Positions 11,401 through 22,660 of a DNA stretch of 64,000 nucleotides are shown here, in pieces. The DNA is from Cytauxzoon felis (taxonomy: Eukaryota; Apicomplexa; Aconoidasida; Piroplasmida; Theileriidae). The DNA lies in assembly GCA_020283715.1 (NCBI GenBank), contig JAIQCW010000250.1, forward strand, positions 1-64,000, in the 5' to 3' direction. The stretch's first letter is position 1. The number at the start of each line of letters is the position of its first letter. Position numbers and translations under genes: made by a program. Below the pieces are notes generated by a model. The model made no database searches. It saw only the letters and a list, made by a program, of their open reading frames with translations, and was not told the DNA's origin.

Positions 11401-11701
11401 ATTTATTGAGGCTAATAATAAAGAAATTGATTAGATTGATTGATGATTTCGATGTTAAATCATTGAAGAGATTATTATTTATATCTAGAAATTTAATTCA
11501 TAAAGACAAGTATGTTTAATAAAATTATTAAAAAACCTCATACCCCACTTTAGAAATAACTTGATATTAGAAGAATTAATTAAAGATAAATTAGAAATAT
11601 ATACTAAATTAAATTGTATGTTTAATCATAATATTTTTATGTGGATAATTTACCCCATTTGCCTCATAATATTATAATTTGTAGTGTTTGATAAAAGATG
11701 A
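8450..11701 (+). CDS. Alpha-helical protein of unknown function, host of the large antigen cassette
   Basis: Exons 8450-9050, 11305-11509, 11554-11615 and 11685-11701 join in phase to 294 codons plus stop. The protein is a run of Leu/Ile/Asn-rich helices with repeated HxLYxSVINRLINSI-like pairs, reminiscent of helical-repeat organellar RNA-binding proteins of Apicomplexa; that assignment is only a guess. Intron 1 is 2254 bp and holds opposed repeat arms around a complete antigen-type reading frame in the same orientation. The acceptor at 11303-11304, not the one four bases later, restores the frame (…EVDNDSWESKYLYRIF). The stop TGA (11699-11701) overlaps the ATG of TAF6 at 11698. Confidence 0.7.
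9078..9150 (+). repeat. Repeat arm at the 5' side of the cassette (B, C)
   Basis: CCACTCGCCGTGGTGGCC is followed by a C module ending GATCAGCTACGGGTA. The antigen reading frame is open through the repeat and becomes family-specific at the first base after it. Confidence 0.88.
9151..11114 (+). CDS. Antigen-family cassette with a Tpr-like membrane tail, nested in an intron
   Basis: An intact frame of about 650 codons begins immediately after a C module with no ATG or signal peptide, so it looks like a 5'-truncated gene or a donor cassette. It has three copies of a roughly 110-150-residue extracellular repeat, each with the pattern VYVYY...(P)LI/VC...WYK (near 9485, 9958 and 10380). The C-terminal part (from about 10700) has several hydrophobic helices starting WSPIFLVALSLGTFYFFYP and a GPGRTWRNKW loop; it is clearly related to the multi-membrane protein at 41175-42611. 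The extracellular repeats match the second cassette at 39213-40852 closely. They recall repeat-bearing surface families of Theileria equi and the Tpr family of T. parva, by memory only. Same orientation as the host gene. Confidence 0.8.
11160..11250 (-). repeat. Repeat arm at the 3' side of the cassette (inverted C, E, A)
   Basis: GTAGCTGATCTCTGGGAAGC, the AGGTAAATGGAAGAGCTGAC segment, GGCAGGACGA and a degenerate ATCAAGTGG mirror the arm at 9078-9150. Confidence 0.85.
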
Positions 11702-14700
11702 TGGTAGATAAAGTTACAGTAATACCACCAGATGCAATAATAGCATTATCAAAAACACATACATTATTTCAAAATGATAAAATTATACTGTCAGAAGAAG
11801 CAGCAATATTAATTGCAAATACAATCGAATTTAGAATCAAACAAATAATACAAATGGCCAGAAGATTCATGACCAAAAGTATCAGACCAACATTCGCCAC
11901 CACACTCCTACCATCAGATGTCAGAAATGCACTCAGAACACTCAATATGAAGGTATGCATAAACTAATATAATGAATACCACACCATTCCACCCGAAGTC
12001 CAACCCAACTCTTTCCCACTAGGCGTCCCACCTGAGGTCTTGCAGACAGCTTCTCTATTTACCTCCCCCTCCGCTTCCCTGAGATCAGCTGCGGGTATTC
12101 CACTTGAGGTCACATCATCACTTCTCATCGCCACGATCTCCGGGAGTGGCTTTACTCTTTAGAGATAGGTAATTAGAAGTGCCTCCACGGCGAGTGGAAA
12201 GAAGAGGTGGATTGGACCTCAGGTTGAATATCGAGTGGAATGATATAGTTTTTATTATATGTATATATTGATAAATAGGATTTGGAGGGTTATAGTAATT
12301 GTTATGATTATCGTTATGTATGGGCTACAAAGTTGTATAAGGGTGATCGTGTGATAAAGAGGGAATCATGTTATCGTAATTCATTGGGTGAGAAATGTTG
12401 GGGTAGATATCGTTTAACTGAGGTGGTACAGCAGGATATGCAAAAACCTGTACCAGCAGCTCCTGGTTTAACAGTACATTGGATGGTTGTTAATGGTAAA
12501 GTTCCAATTATATCTAGTAATTTGGGTGAATGTATAACAGATGAATTCCAAAAAAGGATGCAAAATTTAATAATTAAAGAAGAAATATCAAATATAAATT
12601 ATCTTGATTATTCAGATACTATAGATTCTATAGATAATATTAATACTCTATTAACTACATTTAAACATCCAGATCCCAATCTAAAAACTACACTCAATAA
12701 TAATAATATCGAAAAAGGTATATTCGATGCTATTAATAAACAAATTATTGATGATAAAAATCCCAATAAACAAAATAAAATTATCATACCCAAAATCGAT
12801 CATCTACTTACTAAGGTATATATACCCAATATACTCAATCATAATATCTCAGGAACATCGATTCTTCCTCAAAGAAATCAGAAATACCATCAGAAGAGCC
12901 TCTTATACACTCGATAATGATATACATACACAATTCAAAAAAGGTTTGTATTATTGATGAAAGTCATATACCCGAGGTACAATCCACCTCTACTTCCCAT
13001 TGCATGGAGCTTCTCCACTTGAGGTCGTCTTGCAGACAGCTTCTCTATTTACTTCCCCCTTCGCTTCCCTGAGATCAGCTACGGGTAGTCCACTTGAGGT
13101 CAATTAGTACTAATTTCATTACTTCATTTCTACCCCCAAATTTTGAAGGAATTTCATCATTTCTGGGGAAACTACTGAAGATTGTGGAACGACTATTGAA
13201 TGTAATTCTGATGTCAATACGTCATTGAAGAGGAATTTGATGATCGTATTTAGTTTAACAAACCTCACTTCATTTCATATTGTATCACTGAGATATCCGA
13301 ACAAACATGAATTCCGTCACTTTAGTCTTATCTCGTCGAGATTAGGAATTAACCTCAAGTGGAACCTGGAAGCGATCTATGGGAGCTGGAAGGGGAAGTA
13401 AATAAAGGAGCTGACGGCAGGACTGACCTCAGGTGGAGAAGCCACCACGGCGAGTGGAAGAGAGGTGGATTGGAACTCGATGTAACACTTTCGGTTTCTT
13501 TATATATATTAATATTTAGTTGTGGGTATATTGAAATCATCATTGGCATTGGATCAGTTATTACCTGAATTGTGTCATTTTTTTGTGACGGAGATGGCTC
13601 GTTATAAGAGTAATCCATCATCTATGAGTATATCGATATTATTGGAATATGTTGAGGCTATAACATCAAATCCTAATCTTCAATTACATCATCATGTATG
13701 TTATAATATTTTAAATTTATATTTTATTAATAGATACATCAATTATTAATACCATTATTGGAGATATTACTTGGACCTGATGAACCTAATCCATCATTTA
13801 TATATCGTGGATTATTATTAAGAAGATATGCCGCACAGGTATTAATTTCTAATTGTTCCTTTAAATATATCTTTTTTTTTAGTCTATTGGTAATATCGCA
13901 TCAAATTTACGTAATTTTAGAAATGGCTTAGAAAATATAGATAATTATCTAATGTCATTATATAAAAGTGAAATACTTAATGAAAATTGCTCATTATCTA
14001 TACTTTATGGGGCATTATGTGGTATTTCTAAATTACCATTAACAGCTAAAAGAATAATATTTTACCCCATGGTACCATTATTATTATATGTGGTTATTAA
14101 AAAACAAATGAATATTTATAAAAATTTTATACCACATAATAATAATCAATATAAAATACAACAATTCAAAATTATAATCTGTCAAGAAATTATACATCTT
14201 ATCATGGTATATTTAATATATTAAATAACACTATATTATAATATAGGCTATCATCTATGATGCCGGATTCGAAGATGTACTCTCAACACTAGATGATACC
14301 GGTATTAAACTCACAATCTCACAACAAGGTACGTCTATCACACACGAAGTCCAATCCAACTCTCTTCCACCTGAGGTCGTCTTGCAGACAGCTCCTTTAT
14401 TTACTTCCCCCTTCGCTTCCCTGAGATCAGCTCCGGGTTCTCCACCTGAGGTCCAGTGACAATACTTCGACCACGATCTCTGGGAGTGGCTTTACCGTTT
14501 ACGGGGAGGTAAATGGAAGAGGCCTCCACGGCGAGTGGAAAAGATAGACCTCAGGTGGATATAATGTGAAATATATTGTAAATTAAATTGTTTTTGTTAT
14601 ATAATAAAAAATATATAGCAAAGACGATGGTGAATGAGACATTATTGGGTTGTGTGAATTCGAGTATAAATCCTGAGTGTTTTTTGCCGGTATATACGGC

Positions 14701-14980
14701 GATATTATGTAAATGTTATTCGGCATTGAATGATATTGATCCTATAACATCAATAAAGAGGAAATATTCAGAAACAACAGATGAAAATGTAGATGTAAAT
14801 AAAAAAAATATAATACCAGAAATAGAAAATATTAAAAGATATATGATATTATATAATAAAGCTAATAATAATTCATCTATTAATATTGATGATTCAATAT
14901 TGACAAGCAAAAATAACACCACATTACATAAGCATTGGTACAATAACCAAGCTATCCATTCTCTCACACTCTTAATCTAA
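11698..14980 (+). CDS. TAF6: TFIID subunit TAF6, 8 exons
   Basis: Exons 11698-11952, 12279-12815, 12853-12943, 13520-13695, 13734-13838, 13883-14206, 14247-14328 and 14619-14980 join in phase to about 643 residues (human TAF6 has 677). The N-terminus is the histone fold: LSEEAAILIANTIEFRIKQI and MTKSIRPTFATTLLPSDVRN, which pairs with TAF9 in TFIID. The linker contains GLTVHWMVVNGKVP, matching the conserved HWL-IEG motif. After HLLTKEHRFFLKEI comes the C-terminal HEAT-repeat domain: LPELCHFFVTEMAR, IYRGLLLRRYAAQ, CSLSILYGALCGI. Introns 1, 3 and 7 (326, 576, 290 bp) carry repeat clusters; the others are about 37-45 nt. Its ATG overlaps the stop of the upstream gene, so its promoter should lie inside that gene. 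ATGATG offers two adjacent starts. Confidence 0.93.
11990..12240. repeat. Repeat cluster in TAF6 intron 1 (A, E, C, A, D', B', A')
   Basis: The order is CCACCTGAGGTCTTGCAGAC, C module, CCACTTGAGGT, inverted D (CCACGATCTCCGGGAGTGG), inverted B and ACCTCAGG. This is the standard D-type layout inside a 326-bp intron. Confidence 0.88.
12970..13490. repeat. Repeat cluster in TAF6 intron 3 (F, A, E, C, A, H', A', C', E', B')
   Basis: Opposed C arms enclose an inverted H module at 13108-13350. The F string CATTGCATGGAGC is present at the left end. The whole intron is 576 bp, the same length as the H-bearing intron at 60032-60607. Confidence 0.88.
13108..13350 (-). repeat. H module copy 1 (about 235 bp)
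   Basis: Diagnostic strings are GAAGGAATTTCATCATTTCT at one end and TCTCGTCGAGATTAGGAATT at the other. It is related along its length to the copies at 26893, 28440, 33490, 46915 and 60190. Confidence 0.85.
14345..14565. repeat. Repeat cluster in TAF6 intron 7 (A, E, C, A, D', B', A')
   Basis: D-type layout in a 290-bp intron. The D copy carries TTTACCGTTTACGGGGAGGT in place of the commoner CTCTTTAGAGATAGGT end. Confidence 0.88.
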
Positions 14981-15024
14981 TAAATTTATTACCTAATAAC
15001 TGAATATAATATGAATGTTTAGCC

Positions 15025-15285
15025 CACTCGAGGTCCAATCCACCTCTGATCCCACTTGCCGTGGAGGCCTCTTCTAATTACCTATCTCTAAAGAGTATAG
15101 CCACTCCCGGAGATCGTGGCAGAAGTTTAGTAGATTGTAACCTCAAGTGGAAGTGGACTACCCGCAGCTGATCTCAGGGAAGCGGAGGGGGAAATAAATA
15201 GAAGAGGCTCCACGCCGAGTGGAAAGACCTCAGGTGGAAGAGCTGACGGCAGGACGAAGAGAGGTTGATTGGACATCTTTTGGAG
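15025..15285. repeat. Repeat cluster between TAF6 and TOP3 (A, B, D, A', C', B', A', E')
   Basis: The cluster fills the gap between two convergent genes. D is in forward orientation here and C is inverted, the reverse of the TAF6 intron 7 copy. Confidence 0.88.
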
Positions 15286-15310
15286 TGTCGAGTATATATA
15301 TAGATATTGA

Positions 15311-18300
15311 TTAATAGGTTGAGATTGTTTGTGTTGGTGGTTCATCGGGATTTATTCGTGTGAGTGTATTCATGGCTTGATCGAAATATGTTGGTTCACT
15401 GGCGATTTCGAGATAGATATTCTTCATGAGTATAGAATAATTATGTATAACTTCACTCTTATCTTTGTATCCATTTGCTATATCATTCATATCACTTTCC
15501 ATTCTTGCTCTTAGTATTGGTTTTGTTAAATCTACTGATGATCTAGTATACCTCTTAAATGCCTGAAATATCAGGTTGATAAATATGGGGTAAATTCAAC
15601 TAACTGTATAAATGCATTTGCCCAAGTTTGTGGGTATAAATGTAAAATCATTATTTTTTATTGTATAAAATCGATCTTGGATCTTTTGTATATGTTCATG
15701 CATTGTAGCATCTGTACCAATACCATTCTATAGAAAAATGTATTTTATGGGGATATATCCAATATATTTACCTTATTCATCAAATCTATAAGTTTAGATT
15801 CTGTAATTAATGATGGTGGTGTAGTTTTCCCCTCCTATTATAATAGAAATATTAAACTTCAATTTTATTTATATACCTTTAATATAATCTTTGACGGTAT
15901 AAATTCTTGACCCTCCATGAAATTAGGTATAATTTTACCATCCCTATATAAAATGTGTGGTTTTATATAAGGAATTTTACCCCATATCCCCATTTGAGTA
16001 ACTAACCATTTTTCATATTTATAAATTTCGAGCCAATTTAATTCTCTAATAACTAATCCTTTAGTATGGAATCCTTCTCCAGAGATATCAATAAATATAT
16101 TTGATTCTGATCCATTAGCGATTTCACTACAGCACGCTAAGAAGTGTCTTGTAATAAATTCATACAAATCCCAATGTAATTGTGATTCAGCTTCATTGGG
16201 TAACATTGATTTTACAGGATGTATAGGTGGATGTGCTTTATCATTTTTATCACCCATTAATGGTACACAAAAACCACCTATAATATAATTATGTGGGGGA
16301 TAAATATCCCCATTTAATTTACCATTTAGTAATTTATTAGCATAAAAACTAAAGTCAGGATGATCATTAAATATATTAACAATAGATAATAAATCCATAC
16401 TATTAGGAAATATATTCGTCTCAGTCCTCGGATAACTAATATAACCCTTATTATACAAACCCTCAGCCAATTGCATACACCTAAATAAAGTTTAATAAGC
16501 AAACGAGTGAATGAGTAATTATTGTACACTACACCTTCTTTATCCTGCCTTCCACCTGAGGTCGTCCTGCCGTCAGCTCTTCTATTTACTTCCCCCTCCA
16601 GCTCCCGTAGATCGCTTCCAGGTTCAACTTGAGGTATCCACCTGAGGTCCAGTGACTATACTTCGGCCACGATCTCTGGGAGTGGCTCTACTCTTTAGAG
16701 ATATGTAATTAAAAGAGCTGTCTGCAAGACGAAGGATAGGTGGATGTAACCTCAGGTGGAACGGCGAGTGGACCTCATGGGTAACAATAAATGTTAACAT
16801 ACTTCGAGGACGAGATCTTTAGATATTTGCATACGAATTTATTCATTTCCACGGTATCTATAATTCATATGGTGTAAATTAAATATAAAATACCCAATGG
16901 TAATGGGGGGTACTTTTTGATTTGGCGGTTCGTAATCTATAAATGGGGTTTAAAATAATAGCACTACAAACCTTGGTGATGTATGAAATGGGGTTTTGTA
17001 GGCATATTTCATATAGTGATAATACAGCTAATCTATGATTATATATATTGATTATGATCATTAATCAACTTACCTATCAAATAACTTTATACGATCCCAA
17101 TAAAATACTACTTGTATATCATTCCTACAAATGGGGTTTTTTATCCATACATACTTACACTTTTAGTGTTACATTGATGGTCCAGAATGGTTCTCTAATA
17201 AAACTTTCAATTTTATTAAATCGTTCTACAATGAATCCCAATGTTGGTAATTGACAAGGCCCATAACTAAATGTTATAAAATTATCTCAATCAATACAAT
17301 ACCTCAATACATTAGCTTTAGTCTCAATCATATTCTTATACTTCAACGTCATAAATCTAGTCATAGATGAACCTATCCTCAAATCAATCTCCTGTCTAGT
17401 CTCAACAGCCTTTTTTTGTGAGGTTAAATTACACCATAAAAATATACCATTGCTAAATTCTTATTTGGATCTCTCAAAGTATTACAAGCATCCTCAATAT
17501 CCGTCTCTATAATAATAATGAAAAGAGCTTAATAACTAAAATGTTGCCTGTTCCAGTTGTGGTCCATCTTTTCCATTGCATGGCGCTCTTCTATTTACTT
17601 CCCCTTCCAGCTCCCATAGATCGCTTCCAGGTTCCACATGAGGTTATCTCCACTCGAGGTCCAATCATCCACACCTACACTTCTGCCACGATCTCTGGGA
17701 GTGGCTATACTCTTTAGAGATAGGTAAATAGAGAAGGCTCCACGCCTAGTGGAAGGAGAGGTTGTACAACTTCTGTGGATTTAACTTAGGGTGGAAAACA
17801 AACTTGTAACGGCTGAAAAGATAGCTCTTCGAATGATTGGGCATCTATTGACTCTTTGAAATACGGAGAGAACTTCGAATGCAATGGCTTCACCTTCTCG
17901 ATCGCAATCGAGCCATAGTATAATTTTGGTGCATCTGGATCAAAAATGAATTTCAATATGATGAATTATACATTTTGGCATAGTGGAGTATATTTTTCTC
18001 GATATCTTTCGAGTCGTTCGATACACATGAATTTATGGGCGCTACAGAAATGTGTAGAGTGAAAATGACGAGAAATGTATACCTGTGAATAATTCCTGTA
18101 TTGGTGTCTTATTCCAATTGCGATATTGAGGATCGAAATCAAACGTTATTAGATGTCTAATACTATAATAATGTCAAAGTACCTTCAACTAACCCTCGTA
18201 CAGAAGTAAAATACATTTTAGACGCTTCGCCATCTATATAAGTAGAAAAAGAATAGACAGGATTCGTTTTTGAATTTGTATATTCCTATTTTATAAAATT

Positions 18301-18413
18301 GACGCGCAATTTTTTTTAATAAATTTTACCCTAATGTAATGACCATTCGATAAAATCTCCGTTATACTCTTTGCTACAGATGGTTTCTCAGCTACATTTA
18401 ATACACATCTCAT
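15311..18413 (-). CDS. TOP3: DNA topoisomerase III (type IA), many exons
   Basis: The start ATG at 18413 gives [20 protein letters not shown], the type IA N-terminus with the TOPRIM glutamate. The acidic TOPRIM motif [15 protein letters not shown] lies at about 17885-17930, [12 protein letters not shown] near 17250, and the catalytic tyrosine motif [15 protein letters not shown] at about 16390-16450. [12 protein letters not shown] and [10 protein letters not shown] follow, then [17 protein letters not shown] and the C-terminal exon ending at 15311. The enzyme passes single DNA strands and normally works with a RecQ helicase. The protein ends soon after the core domain, so the zinc-finger tail found in some relatives appears absent. 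Introns 16481-16802 and 17507-17803 (322 and 297 bp) hold repeat clusters; the rest are short. Confidence 0.92.
16552..16775. repeat. Repeat cluster in a TOP3 intron (A, E, C variant, A, D', E', A')
   Basis: D-type layout. The C module is the CAGCTCCCGTAGATCGCTTC variant rather than GCTTCCCTGAGATCAGC. Confidence 0.87.
17545..17780. repeat. Repeat cluster in a TOP3 intron (F, C variant, A, D', B')
   Basis: D-type layout in a 297-bp intron, with CATTGCATGGCGC (F) and a B variant CCACGCCTAGTGG. Confidence 0.87.
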
Positions 18414-18663
18414 TTTAATTTTTAAATATATTATTCCAAAGAAAAAACAAGATTGAATTTCACATTTTTATTTTTAAAACTTCGCATGACGCGAAAAATT
18501 GTTATAGTGTGTTATATTATATAGAGCAAAGTGTAACATCAGACAACGTTATATGCCCTAGAACAAGTATTCTGAAATATAAATTTATAAAATAATAAAA
18601 ATTTAAAACAGTTTAAATTAACTTCACCAATTTGAAGAATATCATCATTCATCTATAAAGTAA

Positions 18664-20357
18664 TTAATTGTATTTTGGAACATTACTTCTCCATACATCG
18701 TCACTTATATATTCGACCTTTATTGTATTACCAGCAAAATATCTACCATTCAAATTCTTATAAGCAGTACTAGCATCTGAACTCGTTTGGAATTTGACCC
18801 ATACCTTACCATCAATATTCTGCCTATTCAAATACACCGACACTACCTTACCATACTTCGAACACTCATCCGATACATCCTCTTCTATCTCCTTGAAAAA
18901 ATTGGGGTCATCAATCGATGGATCCGTAGAACTGAACATGTTACTTAATATTATATTACTCGTTACCGATTGAGATGATGATGGCTGCATACCATTATAC
19001 GATACACCAGAAGGTGCCTATAAATAATAATATATTACCAACAAATATAACTTATCATTGTTTAATCTACACCTGAGGTCCAATCCAACTCTCTTCGTCT
19101 TGCAGACAGCTCTTCTCCACCTGAGATTACAACCAGTGTTCCACTCGGCGTGGAGCCTTCTTCTATTTACCTATCTCTAAAGAGTATAACCACTCCCAGA
19201 GATCGTGGCGGTGAGAGGTTAGTGATTGGACCTCAAGTGGGGAGCCCGTAGCTGATCTCAGGGAAGCGAAGGGGGAAGTAAATAGAGAAGCTGTCTGCAA
19301 GACGACCTCGAGTGAAGAAGAGTTGGGTTGGACTTCGGGTAGAATTAAAAGACAAGAATTGGAGATTGATTGTTGTGATTGTACTTACATTTCTTTGTAG
19401 TTTTTGCATGAGTGCGATTTTATTGGTGGCTCCGGAAATGAGTCCGACATCGTCATCATCTAGGCGTTCGATATCGAGTTCTCCCATTGAAGATAATCGG
19501 CTCTTATTATCATGATTATTGACTTGTGCATAGCCGACTTTGATTTGTTGTCCACCGATATCGAATCCATTCATAGTATTCATAGCTTCTTTAGCTTCAG
19601 ATGATCGTTTGAATTTCAGAAATGCATAACCTTTAGGGTCACCATTTTCATCACGATGTATTGTAACATCGATGATAGTACCAAATGGTGAGAATAATTG
19701 TTTAAGTTCATTTTCATTTAATGATGATAATGGTCCTATTAATCCACCTACATAAATAGTAAATGGTGAATCACTAGCATCCATAGCAGATTGTTGTAAC
19801 ATTTTAGCCGCTTTAGCGGCACGATTTTTTTCAGCTTGTGATGATTGTACACGTATCCTTTGACCTTTTAAATCATAACCACTCATTGATAATGCTTTAA
19901 TTACAGCTTCCTGTGTATAAAATTCAACATATGCTACACCTTTAGATTTACCAGATCTAGAATCACGTACACATTGTATATCACGTACTTTACCAGCATG
20001 TTCACTAAATAATTCATAAATATCACGTTCATCAGCATTTAAATGTATATTTATAACTAATACCGTTAAATCATCTCTTTGTGCTTCTTCTATCTCTTTT
20101 TTTCTAGTATCTACATCTATACGATCTAAATTATTAATTTTTTCTTTTATTTTACTATGGCTACGACTCCTCGTACGCCTTGATGAATAATCTCTACTCT
20201 TCCTATAATAACTTCTACTCCTACTATATGATCTATGACGCCTTCTATGATGATGACGACTCCTACTACGTGAACTAGATCTACTCCTACGTCTATAATA
20301 TTTATCTCTACTCATATTCCTAGATGATCTAGTATATCCATCAACATCATATGCCAT
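18664..20357 (-). CDS. RBM39: RBM39/CC1-like splicing factor (RS domain, RRMs, UHM)
   Basis: Two exons, 20357-19389 and 19017-18664, give 440 residues. The order is an Arg/Ser-rich N-terminus (residues about 10-70), RRM1 with LTVLVINIHLNA and KGVAYVEF, RRM2 with FTIYVGGL and KGYAFLKF, a linker, and a C-terminal U2AF-homology motif in exon 2 (ECSKYGKVVSV...GKVWVKF...NLNGRYFAGNTIKVEYI). This matches the RBM39/CAPER family, which takes part in 3' splice-site recognition through UHM-ULM contacts. The single intron (19018-19388, 371 bp) holds a repeat cluster between RRM2 and the UHM. A host with many expanded introns makes this factor of interest, but that link is inference. Confidence 0.9.
19070..19340. 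repeat. Repeat cluster in the RBM39 intron (A, E, A, B, D, A', C', E', A')
   Basis: D-type layout with forward D and inverted C (CCGTAGCTGATCTCAGGG). Both TCCACCTGAG and ACCTCGAGTG ends are present. Confidence 0.88.
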
Positions 20358-20543
20358 TTTAATATAATAAACTATACATCATACATGGGGTTATATTATC
20401 ATATAAAAAAATCAATTATACTATATTATGCGATATTGTCTTATAATTCAATTCAGATAAATTTACATCCCAATCATTCGTTAATGCCGAATAACTCCAT
20501 CGTTGTAACCTATAATCATAATGTGTATACACTCACCCACAAC

Positions 20544-21770
20544 TCACCAATAAAATATATAATAAATAGTACAATTCGGTATCAATATAAATAATGAACC
20601 AGATATAATATACAAAAACTCTTTTATAAAATTCATATCCAATTGTAAATAACTACCATCCATATCACCCGTTATTGAATAATACATCACCACATCCCAA
20701 AATAACGTACCCTAAAAAATATATATTAACACACTCGTCATACATTCCACTCGAGGTTACAATCCTATTATTCTTTCGTCCTGCCGTCAGCTCTACTATT
20801 TACTTCCCCTCGGATTCCCTGAGATCATCCTCGGTATTTGTCTACCCGGAAGAGCAAAGAATGTTAACCCGGAAGAATAGAGCTCAAGTGGAGAACCCGT
20901 AGCTGATCTCAGGGAAGCGAAGGGGGAAGTAAATAGAGAAGCTGTCTGCAAGACGACCTCAGGTGGAAAGGCCACCACGGCGAGTGGAAGACAAGGTATA
21001 GTAAAATGTGAGTGGGATATATAGGATAGTAGCTTCGGTATACAATGCTTATTATGCTCGTTGGTATGGTGAGTCAACATACGAGTGCGGTGATTGTTTC
21101 GACGATTGAGAGTGTGATGAATTGTTTATATTTGTTGTTGGTGAATGATTCTATGATATTTTGTGGTTTGCTGTTATCATTGAGGTTGATGTGTATGATA
21201 TCATCTTCGAATTTATAATTGACTGTTACTTTAGTTTTAATTATGAAAACCCCAATGTATAATACGATTAGTGACATTATCAACCATAGCATTGATACTG
21301 ATATATTACTTTTAATATTAAAATATACATTCTCTGATGTTGTATATATCATTGAATATAATAATATCATCATCAATACTATCGTAAGTATTATAAAAAA
21401 TATCTTCAATATTCTATGGGGAATTTTATTATGGGGTTTAATTTCACAATAATATGGGGACGTACTTGTTGTATTTATGATGATTGACGAGTATTTTATT
21501 GATACAGATCCATGAAATGATTTCACATTGTAATACTTTGATACATTTACCCAGAATGTGTAGTATGGGTATTGAGTTTAATATATAATACCAACTGCCA
21601 ATAGACAATTGTAGACATGATAATAATATAATAACAAGTTCATACTTTGGTATTGTAAGTGGGGATCGGAACAATTTATATAGGGCGTGACAGAAGAAGA
21701 GTAATGTTACGACACAACAAATCCCAAATGACATACACTCAATTCCATCACCCGCTAACACATCTTCCAT
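20544..21770 (-). CDS. Seven-helix membrane protein of unknown function
   Basis: Three exons (21770 to about 21480, about 21430-21083, 20711-20544) join in phase. Seven hydrophobic helices can be counted: two plus an amphipathic third in exon 1 (CVVTLLFFCHAL, YELVIILLSCLQL, LHILGKCIKVL), three in exon 2 (IFFIILTIVLMMILLYSMIY, LWLIMSLIVLYIGVFII, YKQFITLSIVETITAL) and one at the C-terminus (FLYIISGSLFILIPNCTIYY). The topology fits a serpentine receptor-like protein, but no family motif is recognised. The start chosen gives MEDVLAGDGIE; an in-frame ATG 15 codons upstream is possible. The second intron (20712-21082, 371 bp) holds a repeat cluster. Confidence 0.6.
20745..20995. repeat. Repeat cluster in an intron of the seven-helix protein (A, E, C variant, G, A', C', E', A', B')
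   Basis: Opposed C arms enclose a G stretch with two CCCGGAAGA copies at 20848-20880 in place of D. The left C has a CCTCGGATTCC variant. Confidence 0.85.
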
Positions 21771-21889
21771 CTTTATAGGAAGCAATTTCCATGAATAAAA
21801 GATACAAGAGTACAAATGATTAATCGGAAGTTAGGATGAGGTAAATAGAAGAGTATTGGATAAAGTGTGATAATTTATCTTCCACTCAC

Positions 21890-22115
21890 ATCAACCTCTT
21901 TGTCCTGCAGAGAGCTCTCCACTTGAGGTCGTCCTACAGTCAGCTCTTTTAATTACCTATCTCTAAAGAGTAGAGCCACTCCCGGAGATCGTGGCGATAG
22001 AAGGTAATGATGTAACCTCAAGTGGAAGTGAAATACCGAAAGCGATCTATGGGAGCTGGAGGGGGAAATAATAAAGGAGGCACCACGCCAGTGGGAATAT
22101 ATATCCTGATATTAG
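21890..22115. repeat. Repeat cluster between two divergent genes (E, A, E, D, A', C', B')
   Basis: D-type layout with forward D and inverted C. It lies between start codons of the seven-helix gene (-) and the polytopic gene (+), so it may sit in a 5' UTR intron. A decayed D-like copy follows at 22125-22180. Confidence 0.82.
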
Positions 22116-22220
22116 TCTTACCGTAAGCTCTTCCAATTTGCTATCTGTAAACGATAATGACAGTTCCAGAGATCGTAGCTATGACTGTATAAATGGAACC
22201 TTCAACAGAGCCCTTAAATA

Positions 22221-22660
22221 TCCGATGATAGCTTCACTTTACTATACCCTGAACATTCACTTATATGAATTGATTAATGCCCGAGGTTAATATTAGAATT
22301 TCTTTGTAAGTTAAAATGAGATATAGAGGTACCTTTGTGATTATTCCCCCACCTATGAGGGAGGAGAGTGTGGACATGACGATGATGAGAAGTATTAAAA
22401 TAGTATTTTAAGGTGTTGATAATTGGTAATAGTAATAAGAAGAAAAGAAGTTTAATGATAATATACTACAGGTTAGTAAATGTGTATGCACCGTTTAATA
22501 ATTTTTGTCTAGTGGTAGTATAATGATGACATGTAATTAATACTTTACTGTTGTATACAATTAAAAAATTATTATTACCTCATTTATATTAATTATTTTT
22601 TATTAATTTACACACGAATTTATTCTTATGTGTAGGCTGTAATCTCATGTATAATAAAAG
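22221..22660. other. Non-coding stretch before the polytopic membrane protein
   Basis: AT-rich with no supported reading frame. It must contain the promoter of the gene at 22661. A TCTAGTGGTAGTATAATG string at about 22508 looks tRNA-like but lacks a T-arm (see rejected items). Confidence 0.4.

Noticed and set aside
11696..11703. Bacterial operon or contamination because of the ATGA overlap
   Set aside because: Both genes have GT-AG introns in phase and one is TAF6, so the locus is eukaryotic.
22495..22575. tRNA-like D-arm string TCTAGTGGTAGTATAATG
   Set aside because: No T-arm (GGTTCGAATCC-like) or acceptor stem follows at the right distance, so a tRNA cannot be supported.
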